Shown here one piece after another: positions 14,852 to 23,849 of a stretch of DNA of 64,000 nucleotides. Source of the stretch: an uncultured Desulfovibrio sp. Lineage in GTDB: Bacteria; Desulfobacterota; Desulfovibrionia; Desulfovibrionales; Desulfovibrionaceae. A program made the translations under genes and the position numbers. The notes beneath the pieces are model-generated. The model saw only the letters and a program-made list of their open reading frames with translations. It was not told where the DNA came from and searched no databases. The stretch lies in the NCBI GenBank assembly GCA_934546745.1, contig CAKTDV010000010.1, positions 1-64,000 of the forward strand. The letters run 5' to 3'. The number at the start of each line of letters is the position of its first letter. The first letter of the stretch is position 1.

Positions 14852-15235
14852 ATGACCGCCGCCGCTGCCATTTCCCCCTCTCCCGCTGTTCCGTATGCCT
14901 TCAAGCGCGCGCTGTGGTCCGGCATCGTGCGTATTGCCGCCAACGTCCTGATGCTTGCGGCGGTGTTTTTCGCCATGTATCAGGCTTCGCTGCGCCCTGG
15001 TTCCTCTCTGGCGACCTTTTCCCTGTTTTTTTTCGGCATCACTGTTCCGCTGTGGCTGGGCGCGGGCTGGCTGCTCCGCCTCATCCGGCGTCGTTTCCCC
15101 TGCGAGGACGCCACGCTCGTGACGCTGCCCGGTGGAAAACGTTCCCTGTTGCGCTGGAGCGTCCGGGATCAGGCGGAGGAAACACCGTCCTGTGCCTTCG
15201 CCCGGCGCGGATGGCGAAACGCACCTTCGCTTTAG
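14852..15235 (+). CDS. Small inner-membrane protein, unknown function
   Basis: 127 residues with ribosome site AAGGAGAA. Two TM segments (about 22-42 and 52-75), then a basic cytoplasmic part with CEDATLVTLPGGKRSLLRWS. It precedes ftsH by about 265 bases. Not recognised. Confidence 0.6.
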   Translation: MTAAAAISPSPAVPYAFKRALWSGIVRIAANVLMLAAVFFAMYQASLRPGSSLATFSLFFFGITVPLWLGAGWLLRLIRRRFPCEDATLVTLPGGKRSLLRWSVRDQAEETPSCAFARRGWRNAPSL

Positions 15236-15405
15236 GGCGGTTTCACCTCTTCTTTTTCGGCACGCTTCTCCCCGCCGCAACGGCGTGCGCGCTCCTGGGC
15301 ATCCTCCGTCCCGGGAGCTTTTTTATCCTGTGGGAAAGGGCGTTCCGCCCATTGCCAGACACGGGGGCGTGCTTATTTTAGGGAAGGCTCGCGGCGTTGC
15401 GCTGA

Positions 15406-15435
15406 TTGACAGCGCCCAGCGCCGCGGGCTAGGTA
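15406..15435 (+). promoter_or_regulatory. Candidate ftsH promoter
   Basis: TTGACA (15406-15411), 18-base spacer, TAGGTA (15430-15435), about 65 bases before the TTG start. A short perfect palindrome (CGTTTCCC / GGGAAACG, 15449-15465) lies between promoter and gene. No gene is supported in the rest of 15236-15500. Confidence 0.45.
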
Positions 15436-15500
15436 CACATAAAAAACTCCGTTTCCCAGGGAAACGCCACGGGATATCGAAGCCTTTGAGGGAGGCCGTC

Positions 15501-17462
15501 TTGAATCAGACAAGTCGAAATCTGCTGCTGTGGAGCATCATCGCCCTTGCTCTGGTGATGGTGTTCAATACCTTTCAGCAGCCGCAGAGCGCGTCGCAGC
15601 AGTTGTCCTATTCCGATTTTCTTTCCCGCGTGGACGGCGGGCAGATCGCCAGCGTCACCATTCAGGGCAATGTCCTGACGGGGAAGACGATGGACGGCGC
15701 CACGGTCAAAAGCTATGCTCCCCGCGATCTGGAGATGATCTCACGCCTGATGGAAAAGAAGGTGGAGGTCAAGGCTGAACCGCCGGAGGATCAACCCTGG
15801 TATATGCAGGTGCTTGTTTCCCTGCTGCCCATGGCGCTGCTGATAGCCGTGTGGGTATTCTTCATGCGGCAGATGCAGGGCGGAAGCAGCGGCAAGACCA
15901 TGAACTTTGGCCGTTCGCGCGCCCGTATGCTCAATAAGGAGGATGGCTGCGTCACCTTTGACGACGTGGCCGGGGTGGACGAGGCCAAGGAGGAACTGGC
16001 CGAGGTTGTTGAGTTCCTGTCCAATCCGAAAAAATTCACCCGTCTGGGGGGGCGTATTCCCAAGGGCGTCCTGCTTGTGGGGCCTCCCGGCACGGGCAAG
16101 ACGCTGCTGGCCCGCGCCGTGGCCGGTGAGGCCGGTGTGCCGTTCTTTTCCATTTCCGGGTCCGATTTTGTGGAAATGTTTGTGGGCGTGGGCGCTTCCC
16201 GTGTGCGCGATCTCTTTGTGCAGGGCAAGAAAAACGCGCCCTGCCTGATTTTTATTGATGAAATCGACGCCGTGGGCCGCAAGCGTGGCGCTGGGCTGGG
16301 CGGCGGCCATGATGAGCGGGAACAGACGCTGAACCAGCTGCTGGTGGAGATGGACGGCTTTGAAAGCAATGAGGGCGTCATTCTCATCGCCGCTACCAAC
16401 CGGCCGGACGTTCTTGATCCCGCATTGCTGCGCCCTGGGCGCTTTGACCGCCAGGTGGTGGTGGCGACGCCGGATCTGCGCGGCCGGAAGCGTATTCTTG
16501 AAGTGCATACCAAGCGTACGCCTCTGGCTCCCGACGTGGACCTTGAGGTACTGGCGCGCGGTACGCCAGGCTTTTCCGGCGCGGATCTGGAAAATCTTGT
16601 CAACGAGGCCGCGCTGCAGGCTGCCAAGCTCAATCAGGAAATGCTTGACATGCGCGACTTCGAATACGCCAAGGACAAGGTGCTCATGGGCCGTGAACGC
16701 CGCAGTCTCATGCTGTCCGACGAGGAAAAGCGCAATACCGCCTACCATGAGGGCGGGCATGCGTTGGCGGCGCGCCTGCTTCCCGGCTCCGATCCTGTCC
16801 ATAAGGTGACCATCATCCCGCGCGGCCGCGCGCTGGGCGTGACCATGCAGCTTCCCGAAGAGGACAGGCACAGCTACACCCGCGGCTACCTGCTGAATAC
16901 GCTGGTAGTGCTTCTGGGCGGGCGCGTGGCCGAGGAGCTGGTGCTTTCCGATTACACCACGGGCGCATCCAACGATATTGAGCGCGTGACGCGGACGGCG
17001 CGGCGCATGGTCTGTGAATGGGGCATGAGCGACGCCATCGGCACACTGGCCGTGGGTGAAAAGAGCGAAGAGGTCTTTATCGGCCGGGAATGGGTGCAGA
17101 ACAAGAACTACAGCGAAGATACCGCGCGTCTGGTGGATGCGGAAGTCAAACGGATTGTGGAGGATGCCTACGCCCGTTGCCATAAGCTGTTGCGGGAAAA
17201 TATGGAAACTCTGCACCGCATCGCCGCCGCGCTGCTGGAGCGTGAGACCATCACGGGTGAGGAGCTGGATTTGCTTATGGAAGACAAACCGTTGCCACCG
17301 CTGGATGCCAACGGCAAATCCGATTCCCAGCCGGACGGGCCGTCCGACGCGTCCGGATTTGTGCTGGAGCCGGACACAACGTCCGGCGCTTCCCCGGAGG
17401 GAAAACCCGGAGATGCTGGCGCGCCTGGGGAAAACGGCGGCCATACGCCGAGGCGTGACTAG
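15501..17462 (+). CDS. ftsH: ATP-dependent zinc metalloprotease FtsH
   Basis: 653 residues from a TTG start preceded by GAGGGAGG; the first codons give (M)NQTSRNLLLWSIIALALV, the normal FtsH TM1. A second TM lies near 103-120. The AAA+ part has Walker A GPPGTGKT (about 194), Walker B LIFIDEID (about 250) and the SRH segment PALLRPGRFDRQ. The protease has the zinc site HEGGH (about 416; the family usually has HEAGH). The C-terminal tail (580-653) is Pro/Gly/Asp-rich and variable. FtsH degrades damaged membrane proteins and regulators such as LpxC in many bacteria. Confidence 0.97.
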   Translation: MNQTSRNLLLWSIIALALVMVFNTFQQPQSASQQLSYSDFLSRVDGGQIASVTIQGNVLTGKTMDGATVKSYAPRDLEMISRLMEKKVEVKAEPPEDQPWYMQVLVSLLPMALLIAVWVFFMRQMQGGSSGKTMNFGRSRARMLNKEDGCVTFDDVAGVDEAKEELAEVVEFLSNPKKFTRLGGRIPKGVLLVGPPGTGKTLLARAVAGEAGVPFFSISGSDFVEMFVGVGASRVRDLFVQGKKNAPCLIFIDEIDAVGRKRGAGLGGGHDEREQTLNQLLVEMDGFESNEGVILIAATNRPDVLDPALLRPGRFDRQVVVATPDLRGRKRILEVHTKRTPLAPDVDLEVLARGTPGFSGADLENLVNEAALQAAKLNQEMLDMRDFEYAKDKVLMGRERRSLMLSDEEKRNTAYHEGGHALAARLLPGSDPVHKVTIIPRGRALGVTMQLPEEDRHSYTRGYLLNTLVVLLGGRVAEELVLSDYTTGASNDIERVTRTARRMVCEWGMSDAIGTLAVGEKSEEVFIGREWVQNKNYSEDTARLVDAEVKRIVEDAYARCHKLLRENMETLHRIAAALLERETITGEELDLLMEDKPLPPLDANGKSDSQPDGPSDASGFVLEPDTTSGASPEGKPGDAGAPGENGGHTPRRD

Positions 17463-17596
17463 GGCGGTTTCACATTGCGGCTCCGCGCTCTGGCGGATGC
17501 GGGAGCGGATGCCCGCCAGGCACAGGGAAAAACCTCTCCTCCGTATCGGGTGGGGCGGAATATGTGGCTCAGACTGCTTTTGAGGAAATGCCGTCT

Positions 17597-18511
17597 ATGA
17601 CAGACTCTGCTGTACATCCTCCTTCCGCCGGCATGGCCGGGGAGCGTGCCGGGACCCCTCCGTGGCGTGTCCTGGGAGGAAGGGCGCTGCATACGTCCGC
17701 CCCTTTCGGGCTTATGGGGATCGTCAACATCACGCCGGATTCTTTTTTTGACGGCGGCGAACACGGCGACGCGAGGCTGGCCGTCGCGCACGCGCTGCGC
17801 CTGCGCGACGAGGGGGCGGATATTCTTGATCTTGGCGCGGAATCCTCGCGTCCCGGAGCCCCTGCGCTGACGTCCGATGAGGAGTTGCGCCGCCTGTTGC
17901 CCGTCCTCTGCGACCTGCGGACGTCCGCCTCTGGTGTCTGTCTTTCCGTGGACACCTATCACGCGTCCACGGCGGAGGCCGTCCTGCGCTGCGGGGCATC
18001 CATCATCAACGATATTTCCGGGTGCGCCTATGATCCCGCGTTGCTGGATGTGCTGGCGCAATACCGTCCCGGCTATGTCCTGATGCACTGTCAGGGCCGT
18101 CCCGCGACCATGCAGAAAGCGCCCCGGTACGATGATGTGCGTCGCGATGTCCTGGAGTTTTTCGACACGGCGCTCAATCGTCTTGTGCGTGCCGGGTTGC
18201 CCGAGGATCGCATTGCGCTTGATCCGGGGATTGGTTTCGGCAAGACGCTGGAGCACAACCTGGAGCTGCTGGCGCACGCGGAAGAATGGCTGGACTTTGG
18301 ACGCCCCCTTCTCATGGGGCTTTCCATGAAGAGTCTGTTCGGCGATCTGCTGGGCCTGCCCGTGGCCCGTCGCGGGGCCGTGACACAGACGGCAACGGCC
18401 CTGCTGTGGCGGAAAGGCGTTTTCTGGCACAGGGTGCACGACGTCGCCGCGGTGCGACAGGGACTTCTGGTTGCTGCCGCCCTGCGGACGGGGAGCGCGT
18501 TTCATGCTTGA
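17597..18511 (+). CDS. folP: Dihydropteroate synthase
   Basis: About 304 residues. Motifs: GIVNITPDSFFDGG, DLGAESSRPGA, NDISG, DPGIGFGKT. It condenses DHPP with p-aminobenzoate in folate synthesis. The start is uncertain: ATG at 17597 (GAGGAA upstream) is preferred over 17564 and 17588. The gene ends inside the start region of cdaA, so the two are probably coupled. Confidence 0.93.
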   Translation: MTDSAVHPPSAGMAGERAGTPPWRVLGGRALHTSAPFGLMGIVNITPDSFFDGGEHGDARLAVAHALRLRDEGADILDLGAESSRPGAPALTSDEELRRLLPVLCDLRTSASGVCLSVDTYHASTAEAVLRCGASIINDISGCAYDPALLDVLAQYRPGYVLMHCQGRPATMQKAPRYDDVRRDVLEFFDTALNRLVRAGLPEDRIALDPGIGFGKTLEHNLELLAHAEEWLDFGRPLLMGLSMKSLFGDLLGLPVARRGAVTQTATALLWRKGVFWHRVHDVAAVRQGLLVAAALRTGSAFHA

Positions 18512-18521
18512 AGGCGTTACC

Positions 18522-19238
18522 ATGGACTGGCGCGATCTTCTGGACGTGGCGCTGGTGGCGTTCATCGTCTATCAGCTTATTCAGCTGTTGCGCGGTTCGC
18601 GGGCGCTGGCCATGCTTTCAGGGCTGGGGCTGCTTACCATTCTGTATGTGATTTCACACAAGCTGGGCCTGTATACGCTGGGCTGGCTGCTGCAGCATAT
18701 TTTCAGTTCTCTTTTCATTCTTATCGTCGTCATTTTCCAGAGCGACATCCGGCAGGCGCTGGGAGAGATCGGATCGCACCGCTTTTTTCGCAGAAAAAAC
18801 GCGATGTCCGGCCTTGTGGAGGAAGTGGCGGTCTCCTGTGTGGAAATGGCCCGCCTGCGTATAGGCGCGTTGATTGTCATCGAACGCAGCATGAAGCTCG
18901 GCGACGTGATTAAACGGGAAGGCGTGCGGGTGGATGCCCTGTTGTCACGTCAGTTGCTGATGAACATTTTCTATCCCAAGGCGCCGCTGCACGACGGCGC
19001 TGTCGTCATCAGCAAGGGGCGCATTATGGCGGCGGCCTGCATTCTGCCGCTGGCTGTGGCCAAAGGGCAGTCCTTTGGTACGCGGCATCGCGCGGCGCTG
19101 GGCATTACCGAGGAAACGGACGCCGCCGTGGTGGTGGTCTCGGAGGAACGCGGGGAAATCTCGCTGGCCATGCGTGGCGAACTGAGCCGTAACCTGGATG
19201 GCGCGCGTCTGCGGCAGGTGCTCAATGATCTCCTTTAG
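18522..19238 (+). CDS. cdaA: Diadenylate cyclase CdaA
   Basis: 238 residues from ATG 18522; ATG 18504, overlapping the folP stop, is an alternative. Three N-terminal TM segments (to about residue 80), then the DAC domain with the DGA motif (PLHDGAVVI near 158) and the RHR motif (GTRHRAALG near 187). It makes c-di-AMP from two ATP at the membrane. It is followed by ybbR and glmM, the order known from Firmicutes and many Deltaproteobacteria. Confidence 0.95.
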   Translation: MDWRDLLDVALVAFIVYQLIQLLRGSRALAMLSGLGLLTILYVISHKLGLYTLGWLLQHIFSSLFILIVVIFQSDIRQALGEIGSHRFFRRKNAMSGLVEEVAVSCVEMARLRIGALIVIERSMKLGDVIKREGVRVDALLSRQLLMNIFYPKAPLHDGAVVISKGRIMAAACILPLAVAKGQSFGTRHRAALGITEETDAAVVVVSEERGEISLAMRGELSRNLDGARLRQVLNDLL

Positions 19239-20157
19239 AAAACGGGATTCCTCCACGGCGCGGCTGCTTGCTGTCCTTGTCTCTGTTGTGGCGGCGGTGG
19301 GGATGTGGTATATGGTCAGCGTCAGCGACCGGACAGAGGTACAGCTGGAGCTGAGCATCAACTATTACGGCATGCCCCAGAATCTTGTGGTGACCTCCGG
19401 CCTGATTAACAAGATAACGGTACGGTTGCGTGGGCCGGGAACCCTGCTGCGTTCCATTCCGCAGCAGCGTCTTGTGCAGTCCGTGGAGTTGTCCCATCTC
19501 AAAAAGGGAACGACCGTCATTCCGCTGACCAGTGAAAGCATGGACGGCACCTTCCGGGCTTTTGAGCTTATGGACGTATTACCGCCCCGGATTGTCATTA
19601 CGGCGGATACGCTGATAGAACGCAGCGTTCCCATCAAGACCGTGGTGGAGTCGCCGCTGCGCGGCAACGCGCTCACGGTCGAAAATGTAAGCACGTCCCC
19701 CGCGACGGTCATTCTGCGCGGGCCGGAATCCATTGTTTCGGATTTTTCCTTCCTGCCGGTGACTATCCGTCTGGATCCCAAAGCTTCGGGAACGACGGTG
19801 CGCCAGACACTGCTGCTGGATACGCCGAGTCTCGTCAACGCCGTGCCTTCGGCGGTGCAGGTGCAGTACACCATCACCAGCGGGCGCAGCGTCCTGTCAC
19901 GACGGTGCAAGCTCAGGCTGGAATCGGAGAATCCGCAATCCTACAGGGTGGATCCTCCCAGCATCGATCTGGCCGTGGAAGTGCCGGAAGCGCTTGTGCG
20001 CAGCACCTCCTATCTGCGTAAGCTGGAGGCCCTCGTGGTTCCGCCGCCCCTGGACGTTGGCAAGAGCGCGCTGGTGGATCCCAGGATCCGCCTGCCGGAA
20101 GGCATGACGCTGCTGAGTCCCAGTGTGGAGGCCGTGACGGTCACACGCATACGATAG
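19225..20157 (+). CDS. ybbR: YbbR-domain protein, likely CdaA regulator (CdaR)
   Basis: 310 residues; the ATG lies inside the last codons of cdaA (overlap of 14 bases). One N-terminal TM segment (about 10-32), then an extracytoplasmic run of beta-rich YbbR repeats (e.g. INKITVRLRGPGTLLRSIP, ATVILRGPESIVSDFSF). In other bacteria the YbbR protein binds and modulates CdaA; here the same role is inferred from position. Confidence 0.9.
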   Translation: MISFRKRDSSTARLLAVLVSVVAAVGMWYMVSVSDRTEVQLELSINYYGMPQNLVVTSGLINKITVRLRGPGTLLRSIPQQRLVQSVELSHLKKGTTVIPLTSESMDGTFRAFELMDVLPPRIVITADTLIERSVPIKTVVESPLRGNALTVENVSTSPATVILRGPESIVSDFSFLPVTIRLDPKASGTTVRQTLLLDTPSLVNAVPSAVQVQYTITSGRSVLSRRCKLRLESENPQSYRVDPPSIDLAVEVPEALVRSTSYLRKLEALVVPPPLDVGKSALVDPRIRLPEGMTLLSPSVEAVTVTRIR

Positions 20158-20281
20158 AGGTAGCGTTGCGTAGGCGAGCCCAGCGACAGGCGCCGCACCC
20201 ATGCAACCTTCCTATGGCGGCGCGGGCCGGGGCCGAGGGGCAAAGGGCGTATCTTGTGCCGCCGGGCGGCAAGGAGTTCTC

Positions 20282-21634
20282 ATGTCTGAACGTTTTTTCG
20301 GTACTGACGGCCTGCGCGGCACGGTCAACACCTATCCCATGACGGCGGAAGTGGCCCTGCGGCTGGGGCTGGCCGCGGGCATACGGTTTCGTTCCGGGCC
20401 GCGCAGGCACAAGGTTGTCATCGGCAAGGACACACGCCTTTCAGGCTACATGCTGGAATCGGCGCTGACTTCGGGGCTGTGCGCGGCGGGCATGCATGTC
20501 ATCATGACAGGGCCTCTGCCCACGCCGGCCATATCCTTTCTGACGCGCAGCATGCGGGCGGATCTGGGTGTGGTTATTTCCGCATCGCATAATCCCTATC
20601 ACGACAACGGCATTAAATTTTTTGATGCGGAAGGGTTCAAACTGCCTGACGAGGTGGAGAACGAGATCTCCGCCATGGTGCTGGATAAGGATTTCCGGTG
20701 GCCCTATCCCGCGCCGGACAAGGTGGGTCGCGCCAGCAAGATTGAGGATGCGGGCGGCCGTTATATCGTCTACACAAAAAATTGCTTTCCCGCCAACATG
20801 ACCCTTTCCGGGCTGCGTATCGTCATTGACTGTGCCAATGGCGCGGCCTACAAGGTGGCCCCTCTGGCGCTGGAGGAACTGGGCGCCGAGGTCTTTCGCA
20901 TCGGAGCCCAGCCCAACGGACTGAACATCAATGAGCACTGCGGATCGCTCTACCCGGAGACGCTTGTCGCCAAGGTGCGTGAGGTGCGCGCGGATGTGGG
21001 GCTTGCCCTGGACGGCGACGCCGATCGACTTATCGTGGCGGACGAGAAGGGGAACGTCCTGGACGGCGATCAGATTATGGCCATGTGCGCCGGCGCCATG
21101 ATGGCACGCGGCGATCTGCCGCACAACATGCTGGTGGCCACGGTCATGAGCAACATGGCTCTGGAACTTTTCATGAAGGAGCGCGGCGGCACGCTGCTGC
21201 GCACCAAGGTGGGCGATCGCTATGTCATGGAAGCCATGCGCCGCGAAAACGCCATGCTGGGCGGCGAGCAGTCCGGCCATCTGATCTTCCGTCAGTACAG
21301 CACCACGGGCGACGGTCTGCTGGCCGCCTTGCAGCTCCTGCGCATCGTGCGGGAAAAGGAGCGTCCCCTGTCCGAGCTGGCAGGGTTGCTGCATCTTTTT
21401 CCGCAAAAACTTGTCAATGTCCGTGTGGAAAAAAAGCTGCCCTTTGGGGAGCGGCCCGCCATTGGCGAGGCGGTACAGAAAATCGAAAACGAATTGGGCG
21501 ATCGCGGCAGAGTGCTGCTGCGGTATTCCGGCACGGAGGATCTGTGCCGTATCATGATTGAGGCGGAAGATGAGGAAAAGGTGGCGCGCTATGCCGGCGA
21601 CCTGGCCGAGGTTGTCGCGCGGGAGCTGCGCTGA
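20282..21634 (+). CDS. glmM: Phosphoglucosamine mutase
   Basis: 450 residues, ribosome site AAGGAG. Starts MSERFFGTDGLRG. Active-site phosphoserine loop ISASHNP (about 99-105), metal loop DGDADR, sugar loop GGEQSGH, phosphate loop RYSGTED. It converts GlcN-6-P to GlcN-1-P for UDP-GlcNAc. It is third in the cdaA-ybbR-glmM set; GlmM is known to bind CdaA in some species. Confidence 0.97.
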   Translation: MSERFFGTDGLRGTVNTYPMTAEVALRLGLAAGIRFRSGPRRHKVVIGKDTRLSGYMLESALTSGLCAAGMHVIMTGPLPTPAISFLTRSMRADLGVVISASHNPYHDNGIKFFDAEGFKLPDEVENEISAMVLDKDFRWPYPAPDKVGRASKIEDAGGRYIVYTKNCFPANMTLSGLRIVIDCANGAAYKVAPLALEELGAEVFRIGAQPNGLNINEHCGSLYPETLVAKVREVRADVGLALDGDADRLIVADEKGNVLDGDQIMAMCAGAMMARGDLPHNMLVATVMSNMALELFMKERGGTLLRTKVGDRYVMEAMRRENAMLGGEQSGHLIFRQYSTTGDGLLAALQLLRIVREKERPLSELAGLLHLFPQKLVNVRVEKKLPFGERPAIGEAVQKIENELGDRGRVLLRYSGTEDLCRIMIEAEDEEKVARYAGDLAEVVARELR

Positions 21635-21730
21635 TCCCGCGTTGGCGGTAGAGGTTGTTGTGGGGGCGGCCGTCTGGGTACAGGCTTCCTTTCGCCCGCC
21701 CTTTGTTTCATGCCTGTTCAAGGAGATGAC

Positions 21731-22597
21731 ATGCGGTCGATTCGTAAGGTCGTCATCCCCGTCGCCGGATGGGGAACCCGTTCTCTGCCCGCTTCCAAGA
21801 ATATTCCCAAGGAAATGCTGCCCATCTACAACAAGCCGGTTATCCAATACGTTGTGGAGGAGGCGCAGCAGTCAAAAATCGAGGATGTGATCTTTGTCAC
21901 CAATCGTGACAAGAGCGTCATCGAGGATCACTTTGATTATAACCTGCAACTGGAAGCCGTGCTGGAGAGGGCCGGAAAGCTGGATAAGCTGGAAGAGGTG
22001 CGCCGTGTGGCCGAGATGGTCAATATCATGAGCGTCCGCCAGAAAAAACAGCTGGGACTTGGCCATGCCGTCCTGTGCGCCCGCGGACTGGTGGGAGACG
22101 AACCCTTTGCCGTCATGGTGGGCGACGATCTCATGTTCAGCGGCAAACCGGGCATTGGTCAGCTTATCGATGTGGCGCTGTCTGAAAACATGCCGGTGAT
22201 CGGCGTCATGGAAGTTCCGTGGGAAAAGGTGAGCCGTTACGGCATCATTGCCGGAGAGGAAGTCAGCCCCGGGGTTTTCCGCGTCAGCGATATGGTGGAA
22301 AAGCCCGCGCGGCATGAGGCCCCGTCGCGTCTCGCCATTGTGGGGCGTTATGTGCTGACGCCTGATGTCTTCGAGCATCTGCGGCAGGTGAAGCCCGGTA
22401 TTGGCGGCGAGATTCAGCTGACCGACGCCCTGCGTTCCCTTGCCCATGAGCGCGGCATGATGGCCGTGCGCATGGAAGGCACCCGCTTTGACGCAGGCGA
22501 CTGGGCGGAGTTCCTGACGGCAAACATCTATTTCGCCATGCAGGATGAAAAACTGCATACGGAGCTGACGGCCCTGCTGAATCGTTTCGTCATGTGA
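21731..22597 (+). CDS. galU: UTP-glucose-1-phosphate uridylyltransferase
   Basis: 288 residues from ATG 21731 (AAGGAGATGAC upstream). Nucleotidyl-transferase signature VIPVAGWGTRSLPASKNIPK, then EMLPIYNKPVIQY and VGDDLMF. Gly-Trp replaces the more usual Gly-Leu in the first loop (AGWGTR), seen in some GalU proteins. It makes UDP-glucose for LPS/EPS and for galE at 25302. Confidence 0.95.
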   Translation: MRSIRKVVIPVAGWGTRSLPASKNIPKEMLPIYNKPVIQYVVEEAQQSKIEDVIFVTNRDKSVIEDHFDYNLQLEAVLERAGKLDKLEEVRRVAEMVNIMSVRQKKQLGLGHAVLCARGLVGDEPFAVMVGDDLMFSGKPGIGQLIDVALSENMPVIGVMEVPWEKVSRYGIIAGEEVSPGVFRVSDMVEKPARHEAPSRLAIVGRYVLTPDVFEHLRQVKPGIGGEIQLTDALRSLAHERGMMAVRMEGTRFDAGDWAEFLTANIYFAMQDEKLHTELTALLNRFVM

Positions 22598-22630
22598 CCG
22601 CCAGCCCTTTTGCCATGGACAATGGATAAA

Positions 22631-22664
22631 ACGCCGCGACCCGCGCATACGGGCCGCGGCGTTT
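22631..22664. terminator. Bidirectional terminator between galU and yedF
   Basis: CGCCGCGACCCG / CGGGCCGCGGCG stem with AAAA on one side and GTTT on the other, between convergent genes. Confidence 0.65.
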
Positions 22665-22716
22665 GCGGTATCTCTCCCGTCCGCCGGAGCGGTTCACGTG
22701 CTCACGGTGGATCGTT

Positions 22717-23310
22717 CTAGGGCCGGATGACTTTTTCGGCAAGGTCGAGGCTGGTGACAATATCGAGCATGTTGGATGTCTCGCCTACCTCCTTGGCTTC
22801 GGAGAGGCCGTAGTGCGCCAGGCAGGTGCCGCAGACGAGGATGGAGACGCCGCGTTCCTCCAGAATTTTCAGGGCGTCCAGCGCGGGCCCCTGCGTGGCG
22901 GACAGACGCACGCCGCCGTTCAGCAGAACGATGCGCCACAGGTTGCGCAGTTCCGGCAGGGTGGAAAGAAAGGTCTCCATCAGGCGCTGCCCCAGGGCGT
23001 CGTCGCCTCGGCCCAATACCGGCGTGGTGATCAGCACAAGGGTGCGTGCCGCGCCGCCGCCATCAGCCTCTGGCGAGGGGGCGTCTGCCGCCGCGGGCGT
23101 TTCCGGGCGCGTCGCCCGGATATGGAAGATGCCTTCCCTTTCCTCGCAGACGCAGGTAAACTTGTTGTTGCCAAGGTAGCGCAGAACGTTTTCCCGCGCG
23201 GCGCTGTTGTCCACCCGCACGGAAAGCGCGACGGCTCCGGCGGCGACGGCCTCACGGCAGCGAATGACGGGTTGTGGGCAGGCAAGCCCGCGGCAGTCAA
23301 GGTGTTGCAT
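22717..23310 (-). CDS. yedF: YedF-type sulfurtransferase-like protein (selenium metabolism)
   Basis: 197 residues. N-terminal TusA domain (HLDCRGLACPQPVIRCREA, with the conserved Cys in CPQP), an acidic linker (about 75-88), then a DsrE-like domain (TLVLITTPVLGRGDDALGQR and VCGTCLAHYGL). This two-domain form is the YedF family associated with selenium-using bacteria. Direct selenium function is inferred from the family. Confidence 0.85.
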   Translation of the reverse strand: MQHLDCRGLACPQPVIRCREAVAAGAVALSVRVDNSAARENVLRYLGNNKFTCVCEEREGIFHIRATRPETPAAADAPSPEADGGGAARTLVLITTPVLGRGDDALGQRLMETFLSTLPELRNLWRIVLLNGGVRLSATQGPALDALKILEERGVSILVCGTCLAHYGLSEAKEVGETSNMLDIVTSLDLAEKVIRP

Positions 23311-23325
23311 ACGGTTTCCCTCCGT

Positions 23326-23796
23326 TCAGACAATATGGAAAAATCGCAATATGCCCACGCAGCACAGGGCGGGGATGGCGGCCATGACATCGTCGATCAT
23401 GATGCCGTAACCGCCGGGCAGCCAGTGTTCCGAGGCGCGAATGGGGCCTGGCTTCCAGATATCGAAAACACGGAAAAAGAGAAAGGCCGCCAGGAGAAGC
23501 CTCCAGTCGCTTTCCTGAAAGGGAAGCAGCACAATCCAGACGCCCAGCACCTCGTCAATGACGACTTCGCCGGGGTCACTTTTGCCCAGCAGGCGCTCGG
23601 CGACGCCAGAGGCCAGCGCTCCGGTGAGGAAGATGGCGATCAGGACGGCCAGCCGCGCCGGCAACGGGAGAGGCAGAAAGAGCCAGTGGGCCGCAATGGC
23701 GGCGACGGCGCTTCCCGCCGTGCCAGGCCCTACAGGGCACAGCCCCGCTCCGCCGGCGCGGCTGTAGCACAGAACGATTTTTTCCCAGGATGTCAT
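23326..23796 (-). CDS. pgpA: Phosphatidylglycerophosphatase A
   Basis: 156 residues from ATG 23796 (GGAGGAAACGC upstream). Motifs GPGTAGSAVA, the acidic VVIDEVLGVW and FFRVFDIWKPGPIR are those of PgpA, which removes phosphate from PGP to give phosphatidylglycerol at the inner membrane. It lies 15 bases upstream of yedF, the same operon. Confidence 0.9.
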   Translation of the reverse strand: MTSWEKIVLCYSRAGGAGLCPVGPGTAGSAVAAIAAHWLFLPLPLPARLAVLIAIFLTGALASGVAERLLGKSDPGEVVIDEVLGVWIVLLPFQESDWRLLLAAFLFFRVFDIWKPGPIRASEHWLPGGYGIMIDDVMAAIPALCCVGILRFFHIV

Positions 23797-23849
23797 GCGT
23801 TTCCTCCACGAGTCTGTATGGGTTGGGGCACAGGTTTTTTTATGGATCA